Source: Klebsormidium nitens | Lineage: Eukaryota > Streptophyta > Klebsormidiophyceae > Klebsormidiales > Klebsormidiaceae | Direction of reading: 5' to 3' | DNA: 64,000 nt | Assembly: GCA_000708835.1 (NCBI GenBank) | Contig: DF236950.1 | Coordinates: 127,451 to 191,450 of the forward strand | Shown here: piece after piece, positions 24,001 to 34,200 of the stretch | Numbering within the stretch: position 1 is the stretch's first letter | Layout of the letters: each line of letters begins with the position of its first letter | Position numbers and translations under genes: made by a program | Notes under the pieces: generated by a model | The model's input: only the letters and a program-made list of their open reading frames with translations | Told to the model about the DNA's origin: nothing | The model's database searches: none

Positions 24001-26256
24001 CTTGATCCGAAACTCGCTGGTCTGCGATCCCACAAGTTCGAGCGTCGTTACACGATCGATTGCGATGTAACCCCTCACTCATGACTCGGAGATCATCACA
24101 AGAGAATATACTAACATGCTGATGTCGTGCTACCTACTTCCGCATGGTCAAATAACCACCAAGTGGATGCTTTGCGAGCTTGTGTACTGCAAGGTGACGC
24201 TGTTTCACTTCGAGGGGTCTGATCGCAAGAGCGAAGGTCAAAACTCTGTGGTCGCGGACCGGCGAACTTCGACAACTTCATGGGTGGCGAGTTTCACGCA
24301 AAAGCCGTAAAAGCGCAAGGACACGAAGTTCTGACGATACGTGTTGTGCTTCATGCAACCGAAATCGTGATTTGGTTCGATCGAAGTGGACAACTTCTCA
24401 CTCGTTGCTGCTTCTCAGCGTCTAAAACCAGATTCAGGGTACAGTTGGCCAAGCGCGCTCCTTATTGAAATACTGAGAGTGCGGTTCAAAGACTTGCCGT
24501 TCAGGCTCGACCTGGTGCAGCCCAGCATGCAGCTGACGTCATCCAGGATAGTGTCGGACTGCCCCTGCTCCTGGAACAGCTTCACGTCCGTGTAGAACAG
24601 GTCGCGCTTTGTCACGTGGATGCCTTTGTTGCACAGCTGGTGTATGAGTTGCAAGATGCGTGTGGTGATAGCCGTCTTTCTGTACACAAGTAGTCGAAGG
24701 GGAAGGGAATTTGAGAAGAAGGACAACTCCAAAGCGCTTCAGTGGTGCTTCTTTGATAGTCTCGCTTAAGGTATCGTGAACCTGATTTCACTACTCTGCC
24801 TCGACAGAGAAGAACATCGTAGCTGATTCTGCTGATCGAAACTGTTCAAAGTCATTCTGTCACGGATTCTGCATCATGCAGATCTGGATGCAGAGGTTTT
24901 CAAGGGTCTTCTTACCTGACTGTCGACATGTTTCCATACTGACGGAAGGAAGATTTGTCCTTCAATACAACTGCAAGACAAAGTCACCTAGTTTCTCAGG
25001 AACCAATCAGAAGCCTTTTGTGTCTTGAAGTGCCCAGACTTCAACACAAACTTTTCCTGACAACAAGAATAAAGCAGAGCTTTACTTTTCATTCAGCAAG
25101 CTGATCAAGGAATAGCAGAAGGCATGTCAGGATCTCGAAGGCAGTGCATTGGTTACAAGGACAACTTGACTCACTTCGATCAAGCTGTGGCACATACAGC
25201 TGGTTTGCAGATGTCCTTGTAGGTATAGTGTATCCAAAACCTGGAAAAAAGGCATGTATTGTAAAGACACTCATTACATCCCAGTGGGGAAATCCTGTGA
25301 ACAGTGGGCTTTATCTAGTAACCTTCCCTGGAGTATTTAGTCATGCATGATTGCACACGAATCTGCCAAAGTCAGGAAGGATTTTTGTTAGGAAACAATC
25401 AATGTTATGCTATGCGTTACTTTGGAGGCAGACTGGCTACTGATGAAAATCATGTTGACTGTCATGCAAAAGTGATGAAAGTATCACCAAGGTTGTGCAA
25501 TTCTTGGGATCATTTGGGCCCGTAAGGACTTGGGATTTGAAGTAACCAAGGAAGAGCTGTGGTGACGTTTTACTTTGAGGATATTGTGGTTGACACGCAT
25601 GTGGACTAAAGGTGCAATACGTTATTTGTCACAATCAAAACGGATTGCTTGGTATATCCACGTATTATTTTTTTGGTGAGAAAGTTCACATGGTTGGCCT
25701 GCTCACCATGTCCATTCAAGATCGATGCCGCCACCGACAGCATTGTCTTCTCAATCTCTGAGATCACTTGGGGAGCCCCCAGATCAACCACTTCTTTGCT
25801 CACATTTGGCAGGTTAAGGTCTTGCAAAGTTCTGCAGATTGAGGAGGGGGATCAGGGGTGCACTTTCAGCCACACCAAGGCCCACCACCTCAAATCGTCA
25901 CAGAAGCTGAGTACCGCTCTACGACAGCCAATTCTACAGCTATCCTTGTAATACGTATTCATGGACCTAAAGGGCCAGAATGTACATTGAGGCCAAAAGG
26001 TTTGGCCCAACGCCAATTGCGCAAAATAAGCAACAAATTTCTCTTTTGTGAAACACAACTTTCTTCTTAAGAGGAGACCATCATCAAGCCGGCCAAAGGA
26101 AAATACTTACACACTTTCCTTCGGCTTCTTCTTCTCCGCTTCCGACAGCTTCGCAACTTTCGCCAGAATTTCATCATCGCTCTTCAGTTTCTTCTTGAAT
26201 GCAAGTGCACCACCGTCGTTTGCTCCTGCAGCTCCCCGCTTCCTCCGGCTAGACAT
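21040..26256 (-). CDS. TOP6A: DNA topoisomerase VI subunit A (SPO11-3/RHL2 type)
   Basis: Catalytic A subunit of topoisomerase VI, which with TOP6B passes one DNA duplex through another; in plants it is needed for endoreduplication (Arabidopsis SPO11-3/RHL2). Thirteen exons join in phase to 417 residues (Arabidopsis about 427): 26111-26256, 25707-25831, 25175-25240, 24916-24970, 24498-24679, 23815-23868, 23363-23403, 22899-23036, 22490-22608, 22107-22202, 21727-21835, 21359-21401, 21040-21119. The winged-helix part carries [11 protein letters not shown] with the catalytic tyrosine at about residue 160. The Toprim fold has the metal-binding acids in LLVEKDAA (E246) and LVDSDPYG (D298, D300). 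[16 protein letters not shown] and [12 protein letters not shown] are highly conserved. The N terminus [16 protein letters not shown]... is a basic, likely nuclear-targeting extension. Intron 5 starts with GC (GCAAGT), not GT. It shares a divergent, telo-box-bearing promoter with the isomerase gene. Confidence 0.97.
24496..24497 (-). other. GC-AG intron donor in TOP6A
   Basis: The intron between TOP6A exons 24498-24679 and 23815-23868 begins GCAAGT on the minus strand and ends TTGTAG. The reading frame (SSLN followed by VVGSEKG) requires this junction. GCAAGT is the usual form of a non-canonical GC donor. Confidence 0.85.
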
Positions 26257-26426
26257 GCTGTCAGCAACTGTAAAGCTCCACGTTGTTAGTGGTTGCCAAA
26301 GCAAGGCCAGCAGAGCAAGAAAAGAAGAATGAATCAAACAAAAGAGCGCATCAGAATGGTGGTGGCGTCTCTGACGATGCTCATGCAAGCTAAGAAATCG
26401 TGCAAGCCAAGAATTTCTCTTACTAA

Positions 26427-26436
26427 AAACCCTAAA
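26427..26436 (+). promoter_or_regulatory. telo-box AAACCCTAAA
   Basis: Exact match to the plant telo-box core AAACCCTAA, about 170 bp upstream of the TOP6A start codon and 300 bp upstream of the isomerase start codon. Function is inferred from land-plant promoters. Confidence 0.7.
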
Positions 26437-26476
26437 CAGCGAAGCAGAACCCTTTTGCATAGCGCTCTTGACTGCA

Positions 26477-26491
26477 AAACCCTAACCCTAA
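26477..26491 (+). promoter_or_regulatory. double telo-box AAACCCTAACCCTAA
   Basis: A second, extended telo-box with two CCCTAA units, 50 bp from the first. Two telomere-like units in tandem are more than a chance match to a single motif. Confidence 0.7.
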
Positions 26492-26727
26492 TACCTAAGC
26501 CTATTACACCGCTTGATCTTGAAGAACGTCTGCAAAACCAACACTTTCTCTAGCTTCATTGTCCAGCATTTGGAAGATTATGGAAGGCCTGCGCTAGAAC
26601 GTTGTAACTTTGTATCAAGGTAAACTCTCTCACAAACTTTCACTCCACCCCTCTGAGCTGTCTGAGTCTGTGAAGAACGTGAGGAGCAGCCAACTTCACC
26701 ATTGGATGTTCAGTGGAGGGGGGCGGC

Positions 26728-29700
26728 ATGGCGCAGTATGAGAATGCTCGTGTAGACGACCTTGGGGGTGGCCTTGCTGCCATTGTCATTTCCAGGCCCC
26801 GACGGAAGAATGCAATGAACGATCAGGTCAGCACTGTCTGCGAATCACCCCCGTGCAACTATGCAGGGCACGTTCTCGAACAATCCGAGAGCAAGCACCT
26901 TATGCCCCTTGAAAAAGTTCCAACAAACGGTTGTTTCATGTCTACATTGCAGGGTAACATTGGGTACAGGGTCATCTATCTAGAATTTATGATGGCATTG
27001 CATTCTGCGAATCCTCAGCATCACTGAAAGAGGTCTTCAAGGCTGGGGCATCCTTTCAACAATAAGCAGCTTAAATCACTTCTTTGGGAGCTTTGTTGAG
27101 TAACGATGTCATGGGAAAGCTCGGTGGATAGTGATTTGTCTTGAATCTGAGTCAGAGGGGAAGCAAACTGCACAAATACTTTGTCGAGCTGTCAACATGT
27201 TCTCTGCAGGTCTACATGGATCTATGTGCAGCATTCGACCACGTGCAGAGTGATCCCCATATACATGCTGTCATCCTTACAGGCAAGGATGTTTTCAGCA
27301 CTCTTATTCACCAAGGCTAGTGCTACTGCGGAAACACACGGGGTGCACAGAGGCCCTTCATATTCAAGCTATCAGCAAAGCGATGGGGGAAGAGTCAAGC
27401 TTCTTCATGCTGCACCTTCTTCTGTGATGTGTAGGGGAGGGTTTCTAGGAAGAATTTGCTCCTTCGAAAAGGACAGATGGAAGAGAACCTAGATTATGCT
27501 TGAGCCTTTCACTCAATATTAACTTTCAACGTGCAAAGGGTATCGTAAAGTTCGTCGTCCCCAGGCTTTCAGGGGCACTTTTGAGAAGGCGTTCTTGGCG
27601 GCATCGGAACTAAGCCTGGCTTCTGCCACTTTGCAGCTAGTCCAGTCAGCCATAAACCGACCAGATGAGAATGAACTCATTGCGTCTCACCATGTCTGCG
27701 AGTTTGTAAGGGTGCTTCTAGTCCATACTTACGCCAGACATGTTCACTTCAGGGGAAGGTGACTATTTCAGCTCCGGAGCCGACGTATCTGCGGCATCTG
27801 AACCAAAAGTGGATGCAGAAAGTGCTCCAGTTGGACAGTTCATGGTGAGACAGTGGCGGGCTGCGCATGTTTCTGCGTATGCTAAACCTGCAACCTGCCT
27901 TCTTTGGATGTTTACTATGACTAGTGCGGGTGTGTCATGGAGAAATTAGTGACTAATTTCAGTCGTCAACAAGTGAGGCTCAAGTCCAGAAAGGGGCATA
28001 GTGGAGTCCTTTCGGCTTTCCACTCGATCCTTGAGTTGTTGGTTCCGGTTGAGTAGCTGGTTCAGGAAGGGGTCTGGCCTTCTTTTGAACATTGTCAATC
28101 CCCCTTTGTGCAGCTTACTCTTCTGCGCTTTCCCAAGGTCGTGGTAGCTGCAGTAAACGGGCCTGCAGTAGGCATCGGCGTCACACTCCTACCACACTGC
28201 GATGTAAGTCTCTCTGCTTCTCGCGGCCCCTCCCGTGGACATTCGTTCCGAGGACCTTAGTATGGGTCGTAAGGCCACAAATCATACTGTCACTGCCCCC
28301 GAGATGTCTCATTCAAGCAATCGCTGCGGTTCCTTTTTCAACCCACGGCACAATTTTGCATGAGAAACTGCCTGACGCTGTGTATTGTGCACAGATAGCT
28401 TATGCTTCGGAGCGAGCCACTTTCTGGACGCCATCTCTTCGCGTCGCGTGGGTACCGGAGTTCTGCTCGACCGTCACCTTCCCCCAAATCATGGTACGTC
28501 TTGCTTGGAACTGATAACATCGAATCTGAAAACATCGAAAGAGCTCGTCACAAGACGTCGCGAGAACGCTTGCTGCAACAATGAATGGAGTTTCTCAAGG
28601 AAGGGGTTCATCCCTTGCAAAACTCCTCAGGGCGCTGAAGGACGAGACACTTTCGGGTTGTCGAGACTGTACAGCTGTTAAGGACACCTTTCAGACAAAC
28701 GAAGAATGGCACCCTAGAAAGCCTTTTGTATCTCGTGCAGCCGCAAGTCGACAGAGCTCTTGACGAAAAGTAGTGCCAACGTTTGCTTATCTCGTCAATT
28801 CTTCCATCATAGATCTCAATACGGGCAAACTCCAGAGGCTATTCTCACGAAGGATCACGAGACATTCGTGATGGCAGGCTTTTGGCATCCAGAGGCGTGG
28901 ACAAGAAACCTGTTGTCTTCGAGCCGATCTCACCAATAGCATGTATCAAGCCTCTACCGAGCATCCTTTCGAATCCAGACCTGCTTCCCGGGGTTCAAAG
29001 TGACGATCGTCTCAGAAGAGTTCCTTGTGCTTGTCTGCTGCAGGGCCCTTCCTTGGCCAACGAGATGCTGCTGATGAGCAGACAGCTGTCCGCTAAGGAA
29101 GCACAGCAAGCGCGGCTCATCTCGGAAGTCTTCCCCGCCGAAACCTTCATGGCTGAGGTGCGTCGAGCACTCGCGACGCTCGCTATTTCGTTACTTTTGA
29201 AGTGTTTGGACGGTTCTGCACTGTTACCTAGTTATATTCTTGTATCGATCTCAATCGGCTCATTGATTTTGCTATCATGAACTTTTCCTTTCTTTCTTCC
29301 CTCCGGAAGGTTCGGCCAGAACTTTGAATACTCACTGTCTCCAAAGACTGTCGTTGAGCTGCAACCGGTTTTCATGCTCACAAGGAAGGGCGGTCTCTTG
29401 GTAAGAAGAAACCCCTTTCTTAGAGCATTGCGAAGAAGATTTAAAATTGCAGTTGACTGCGTGAAAGGAGAGCAAATCTGCCGAACGATGCAGGTCCAGA
29501 GTCGTGTCCGGCACATGCTGGCGCAGCCGCTGGCGGGCCAGTCGCTACCACTTTTCAAAAAGATGATCCGGCGGCCAAGGCTGGCAGAACTAGAGCGGGT
29601 TTTCAGGGAGGAAATGGCGGAGGTCAGGCTTTCTCCTTATCTGTCTGGTTGTTTACCATCGCCTTGAGACCATCTGCTTGCCCAGAATACGTGTAGTTTC

Positions 29701-30206
29701 CCCTGGCAACCAATACTCTGTTTCTCGACCATCAGAAACCGACAAAGATTCTAGTAGGTTACTTTTACGCAGAATCTCAGCGATTGCGCACTCGTGCCAT
29801 TCTGGCGACATGCTCGAGCTGTATCATCATGATTGCTGGTCGGAAGGTTGCTCATGTTGCATGCCGAACTCCCTTCTGGTAAGCCAGAATTGACAGGTAA
29901 CTGCAGACAGCCTAATACGAAGCCTACGTCCAGATTGGGAAACGTTAGAAGGTCGGAAGCAAGGTTGCAGTCGTTGATCGTGGGCGACCCGCTCTGTCCT
30001 CAAATGTTCACACGCTTTTTGCCGCTCTCGGGCGAATGCAACGGCCTTGAGCAATGACTTGGGCAACGGAACCAATACTTGTGATTGAAAATCGTTTCCG
30101 CGTGTCTGATGTGCAGCTAGGTAAAAGGTCCGCTCAAGGTGACATCACGCAAGCGATTCAAGCGCTTTGGGAAGCGCGAAATAGGCGGCCAAACAGCCGT
30201 CTCTGA
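26728..30206 (+). CDS. peroxisomal enoyl-CoA delta-isomerase/hydratase family protein
   Basis: Crotonase-fold enzyme, closest by motif to delta3,delta2-enoyl-CoA isomerases, which let beta-oxidation of unsaturated fatty acids proceed in peroxisomes. Exons 26728-26826, 27210-27282, 27753-27844, 28114-28203, 28395-28493, 29044-29157, 29494-29622 and 30117-30206 join in phase to 261 residues. Oxyanion-hole segments are YFSSGAD (62-68) and AAVNGPAVGIG (around 100-110). The segment RVAWVPEF places a Glu (about E140) where isomerases have their catalytic acid; the hydratase-type second Glu is not seen. The protein ends in SRL, a canonical peroxisomal PTS1, encoded on a separate last exon. Intron 2 is GC-AG (GCAAGG). 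A substrate cannot be fixed from sequence alone. Confidence 0.92.
27283..27284 (+). other. GC-AG intron donor in isomerase gene
   Basis: Exon 27210-27282 must end in phase 1 to give ILTGEGDYFSSGAD, which places the donor at GCAAGG. No GT in the required phase is near. This is the second GC donor in adjacent genes. Confidence 0.8.
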
Positions 30207-31264
30207 CCAATATTGTGTAAGTACGGAAGAAGGGCGGACCTGTTAAAAGGAATACTTTGTCTGCGCGTGTATGGTAGAAAGTGTCGTCGTATCATTTTTA
30301 GAAAGGAGCTAAGGATGTCAATTCTGTTCAAAAGCGAAATTGATTTGCTGATGCTTGGCTTCTGGTCCATCGCTAGAGTCTCTTATTCAGCTGAGAGCGC
30401 GGCATCTTGGCCATAGCTGCAAAGAATTACATTCAGCCGGCAATGTCAAGCACAACTTGTATCCACTTCTGCAGCCTATTCTTACCATGTGGTGCGAAAC
30501 AGCCGGGCCAAACCGCTGGTTCGGGGCGCGTTAGGTCGGTGGCAAGTATGCTTATCAATGTTCATAGGTGATGCAGACATGCGCACCGGCACTGTTAAGC
30601 CGGGCCCGCGGCCGCCGAGATTACCAATCACAGCAAATTAGCTCCACATGTACGCTGCAGCACATGCACTGACGCAAATCAAGTCACGTGCACCGAGTGC
30701 GGCATTATATCGTCCGTACTTCAGTCCCGTCTGATCCCCAGACCTGGTGTACGAGATCGACGCGTTAACAGCTGCTTAATTAGAATTAGTCTATACACCA
30801 AGACTCTACGTTAGCCAATTTATACACCAAGACTCTACGTTAACGGACGTACACCAAACCGTGCGCTATATGATGGCGACCGTTCGAAGAAGCGTGATGC
30901 ATGCCCAGTCGTCATGCATGATGTACTATAACAGACTTTGTAGACACCGTCTCATGGTAGAGTGCCGCCAAGCGCCGGAGCGGCACTGCAGCACGCCTGT
31001 CAGTGTGATCTGGCGGTCATTAATGTTGGGGATTGGACCTAGCTTTTGAAAGATCCATTTAAAGGAATGGGTTGTCGATATCGAATACACGGCCACAAAG
31101 TTGCTGCTCCATTCCTCCTCTCATGTGGTGATACTACACAAAGATCGGAATTGGAAAACCAGCTTTAGTGCTAATGCGCATCTAAGAGACTCGACATCAA
31201 CTGCATGATGCTGTTTCCATACCCAATGTTTTCGACCCTCACAGCATTCGTGTGGGGTCACTGC
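30207..31264. other. convergent intergenic region, isomerase / SCFD2
   Basis: A 1.06 kb 3'-3' interval with no supported exon. It contains a 22 bp direct repeat (30792 and 30821) and many CATG-type words. The first 200-300 bp on each side presumably form 3' UTRs. Confidence 0.6.
30792..30842 (+). repeat. 22 bp direct repeat
   Basis: Two exact 22 bp copies starting TATACACCAAGACTCTACG lie at 30792-30813 and 30821-30842, and a degenerate partial copy (TACACCAA) follows near 30850. It looks like a remnant of a small tandem array. Confidence 0.85.
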
Positions 31265-34200
31265 TCAACGGCTCTTGTCAAAGAGTTCTTCGTACAGTTT
31301 ACCAGGAGTCAAAAGCGTCGTCCCACCAATGATAACCTCCGGTGCTTCCTGACCAGGAGGCGCTATGAGAGCCTCTCGAACGTCCTTGATCTGCAAACAG
31401 GGCGAGAGCAGAAATCATCCTAGTGCGGCATGTGACTAATCCTCGGGCTTCAATCGGCATCGAAGCACCAAGCTGGCACAGCAAGAATGCTGCTGATTGG
31501 AGGAGGGAAGATAAACGACTATGATCCGCACATGCATTTGAAGAAGAGGCGACCAGATACGTCACAAGACATCTTGTACGTGCTTTGTCAGAGACCGGAA
31601 GGTCCATCCGATGAGCACAATGACGACAAACCAGAATGCAACACAGGTCTTGAGTTCCAAAACATCAGCAAAGCGCCCGACGAAAGGAGAAACAGAAGGT
31701 TAGACACTTCGGGTGGCGGAGACAGAAAGCGCACCTCTCCCAGCGTGAGCCCCCCCACAACGAACACGAGCACCACCTTACAGTCCCCCGGTTTCGGACC
31801 GCTCTGAAAGTTCTGGAACCCGAACCTCCCGAGCCCCGTCTGCAGCAGCTTCTTCACCACCGACGCGACGTGCTCCATCCCGGGGACCTCCTCCCGGGCA
31901 CAGATTCTGGCGACCAGCTGCTTCAAAAGCCCTGTGGTGGTCGCCCCGAGCGCCCCGGGACCCTGGTCCAGGTACCGGAACCCGTGCAGCCGTTCCCGCG
32001 CGGCCGCGACCAGGCGCAGTTTGCTGAACACCTCCTCAACCCGGTCCTTAACCTCGAGCCGTGACCGCACCTCGTCGTACGCTTCCTCGTCCGATGCCGG
32101 GCCAGGGGGATCATCCTCGTCGACGCCCCAGTCCGCATCCCAGCCGTCGTTCGTTTCCTCCCAGCCGCCCTCGCTTTCGTCTCCTTCGGTTTGCCTTCTT
32201 GACTCCCCCCCCTCGTCGGCGGGCTCTTTCAGCCCCCCCTCTTCCTGATTGGGCAACTCGCCTTCGCTCTCACGCCCCGATCCCCCGGCCTTTGTCTCTT
32301 CGTTTTCCTTCCGACGCTTCTCCCACATGGTTTCCAGGGACGCTTCTAGACCATTGATGAAGCCTAGGGGCATCGGCTGAGGCCCTGCCAGCACCGAGTC
32401 GACCACTGCCTGCTGCAGCGCCAGCTCGTCCTCCCAGGGGAACGGGCTCTCAACAGGGCCTCCCGTGCTGCTGCGACGGTTTGAAGTTGAAAGGTCGCCC
32501 GCCAGCGAGTAGGCAACGACAGCCAGCGTCAGGATGTCCCTGCACAATCGCAAGATTTGTATTTATTCTGTATTATTTTCTGTATTTATTCCTGCAACTT
32601 TGAAATCTGACATCCTGCTTTGGATTGTTGGACTTTTCTGACTTAACGGTTCGCCTCTTGCAGGTAGGAAGTGCTGAGACGTTGTGGACACAAGATTGTT
32701 TCACCTGTTCCGCTCTGTCAAGGCATCCGCAGGTCGCGTAGCCCAGCTCGATTACATTGCTGACAACCACACAATTGCCGTTTCAAATGGACCAACAACG
32801 TATTATATTAGAGCGAGTTTAAGAATATGATTTCTGTATCCATGGCCACCAAGCACGACTTCAGTATCTTCGGACTACAACCATTTTCCCCGGGCACAAC
32901 TCGCAACATTGCCGCTCCTCACACAAACCTCGCCCCCTCACCTGAGGTTGATCACCGACGTCTCTCCCCCCTCCACCTCCATCTTGTTCTGCACCACCAG
33001 CTCCTTCAACTGCGCCACCAGACTGTTCATCTCCTCCGCCGCCGACAGCGCCATGATCTTCTCGGTGCTCGCGAGCGTTTCCCAGCGCGGCCCGTGCGGC
33101 GCGTCCAGTGCGTGCGCGCTCGCGCGCGCCAGTTGGATCAGCGCGCGGTGCTTGAGCGCGAGCCGGGGCTGAGCCTCGAGAGGAGAAAGAAGGGAGAGGA
33201 TCTCGGACGGCCCGATCGCGCCCAGCTTCAAACGGGGAGCGGGGAGCTTTTCGGTGCGGACGGCTTCCTGCATGCGAGAAAGTATTTGGGGTGAAGACAT
33301 GACGTCAACATTGTGGATGAGTCAAACTGAGGCCTCGGGAAATGACAAGCCTTGCGGCACGCTGTTGGCAGATCATGGGGAAGCTGAACAATCGAACGGC
33401 ATATCTTGGAGTTCAGAATGGTGACTACACGAAGGTCAGGGGGCTCGGGGACTTCGGACCGTCCCAATTAAGGGGTGGACTCCGTGACACACTAGTGCTA
33501 ACAGTTGCTTGGAGCTAAGTCTTCCATAAAGGCACAGTTTTGTGTTTAAATCCTGTCGGCAAAGCACAATTCTTCGATGTTAAGGGTTAAGTGTGGGCAG
33601 CTTTTGTAGCTGGCCGTGGTTGGAAAAAGTGGCTGAATTTGCGATCAAAAGGCTTGAATTCGGCTTCACATCGAGGAATCATTCCATGAGACAGCATCTT
33701 ACCTGGAAAAGCCCGAAGCATCAAGAAACCATTTGCGGAAAACTCATGCGCCGTCTGGGACCTCTTGACTGTATACTGGTGTCACCGAACTGAAACTCTG
33801 AAAGTGGAAGCACAAAGCCCCGTTTGACTCCCTCCGAACCGTGTCAGTGCTTGATAGTCGGTCCCTCACGAAGCGATTGGCAAACCTTAAAAAGAACCAC
33901 AGAACCACTTCTTAACCTTTTCAGCGTCGGCCAATGACCGGTCAATTGGAGCTCACCTGGAGAGCCCGCCGGAGCGCCATCAGCGCATCCTTGGAATTTC
34001 TTCTAGTCAGGAAGCTCTCCAACCGCTCTGTCGCTTGCGCGTCCGACGGTTGAAACAGCGCACCGCCAAGCCACGGCCCCCCGTTCCCCCCGAGCTTTTG
34101 CACACCGTTCTGTGACGAGGTTAGAGTCCCACCGCCGGTCTCCCCTCCTCGGATGTTGCTCTCACTCTCCCTTCGTTGTGAGAACTTCGAACTTTCCGAA

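Larger units (their letters stand above)
26257..26727. promoter_or_regulatory. divergent promoter interval TOP6A / enoyl-CoA isomerase
   Basis: Only 471 bp separates the two start codons, so this is a bidirectional promoter. It carries two telo-box clusters (26427-26436 and 26477-26491). In land plants telo-boxes mark promoters of genes active in dividing cells, which would suit TOP6A. No TATA box is obvious. Confidence 0.7.

Noticed and set aside
31870-32357. Plus-strand Pro/Ser/Arg-rich open frames
   Set aside because: They are antisense to the acidic insert of SCFD2 exon 6.
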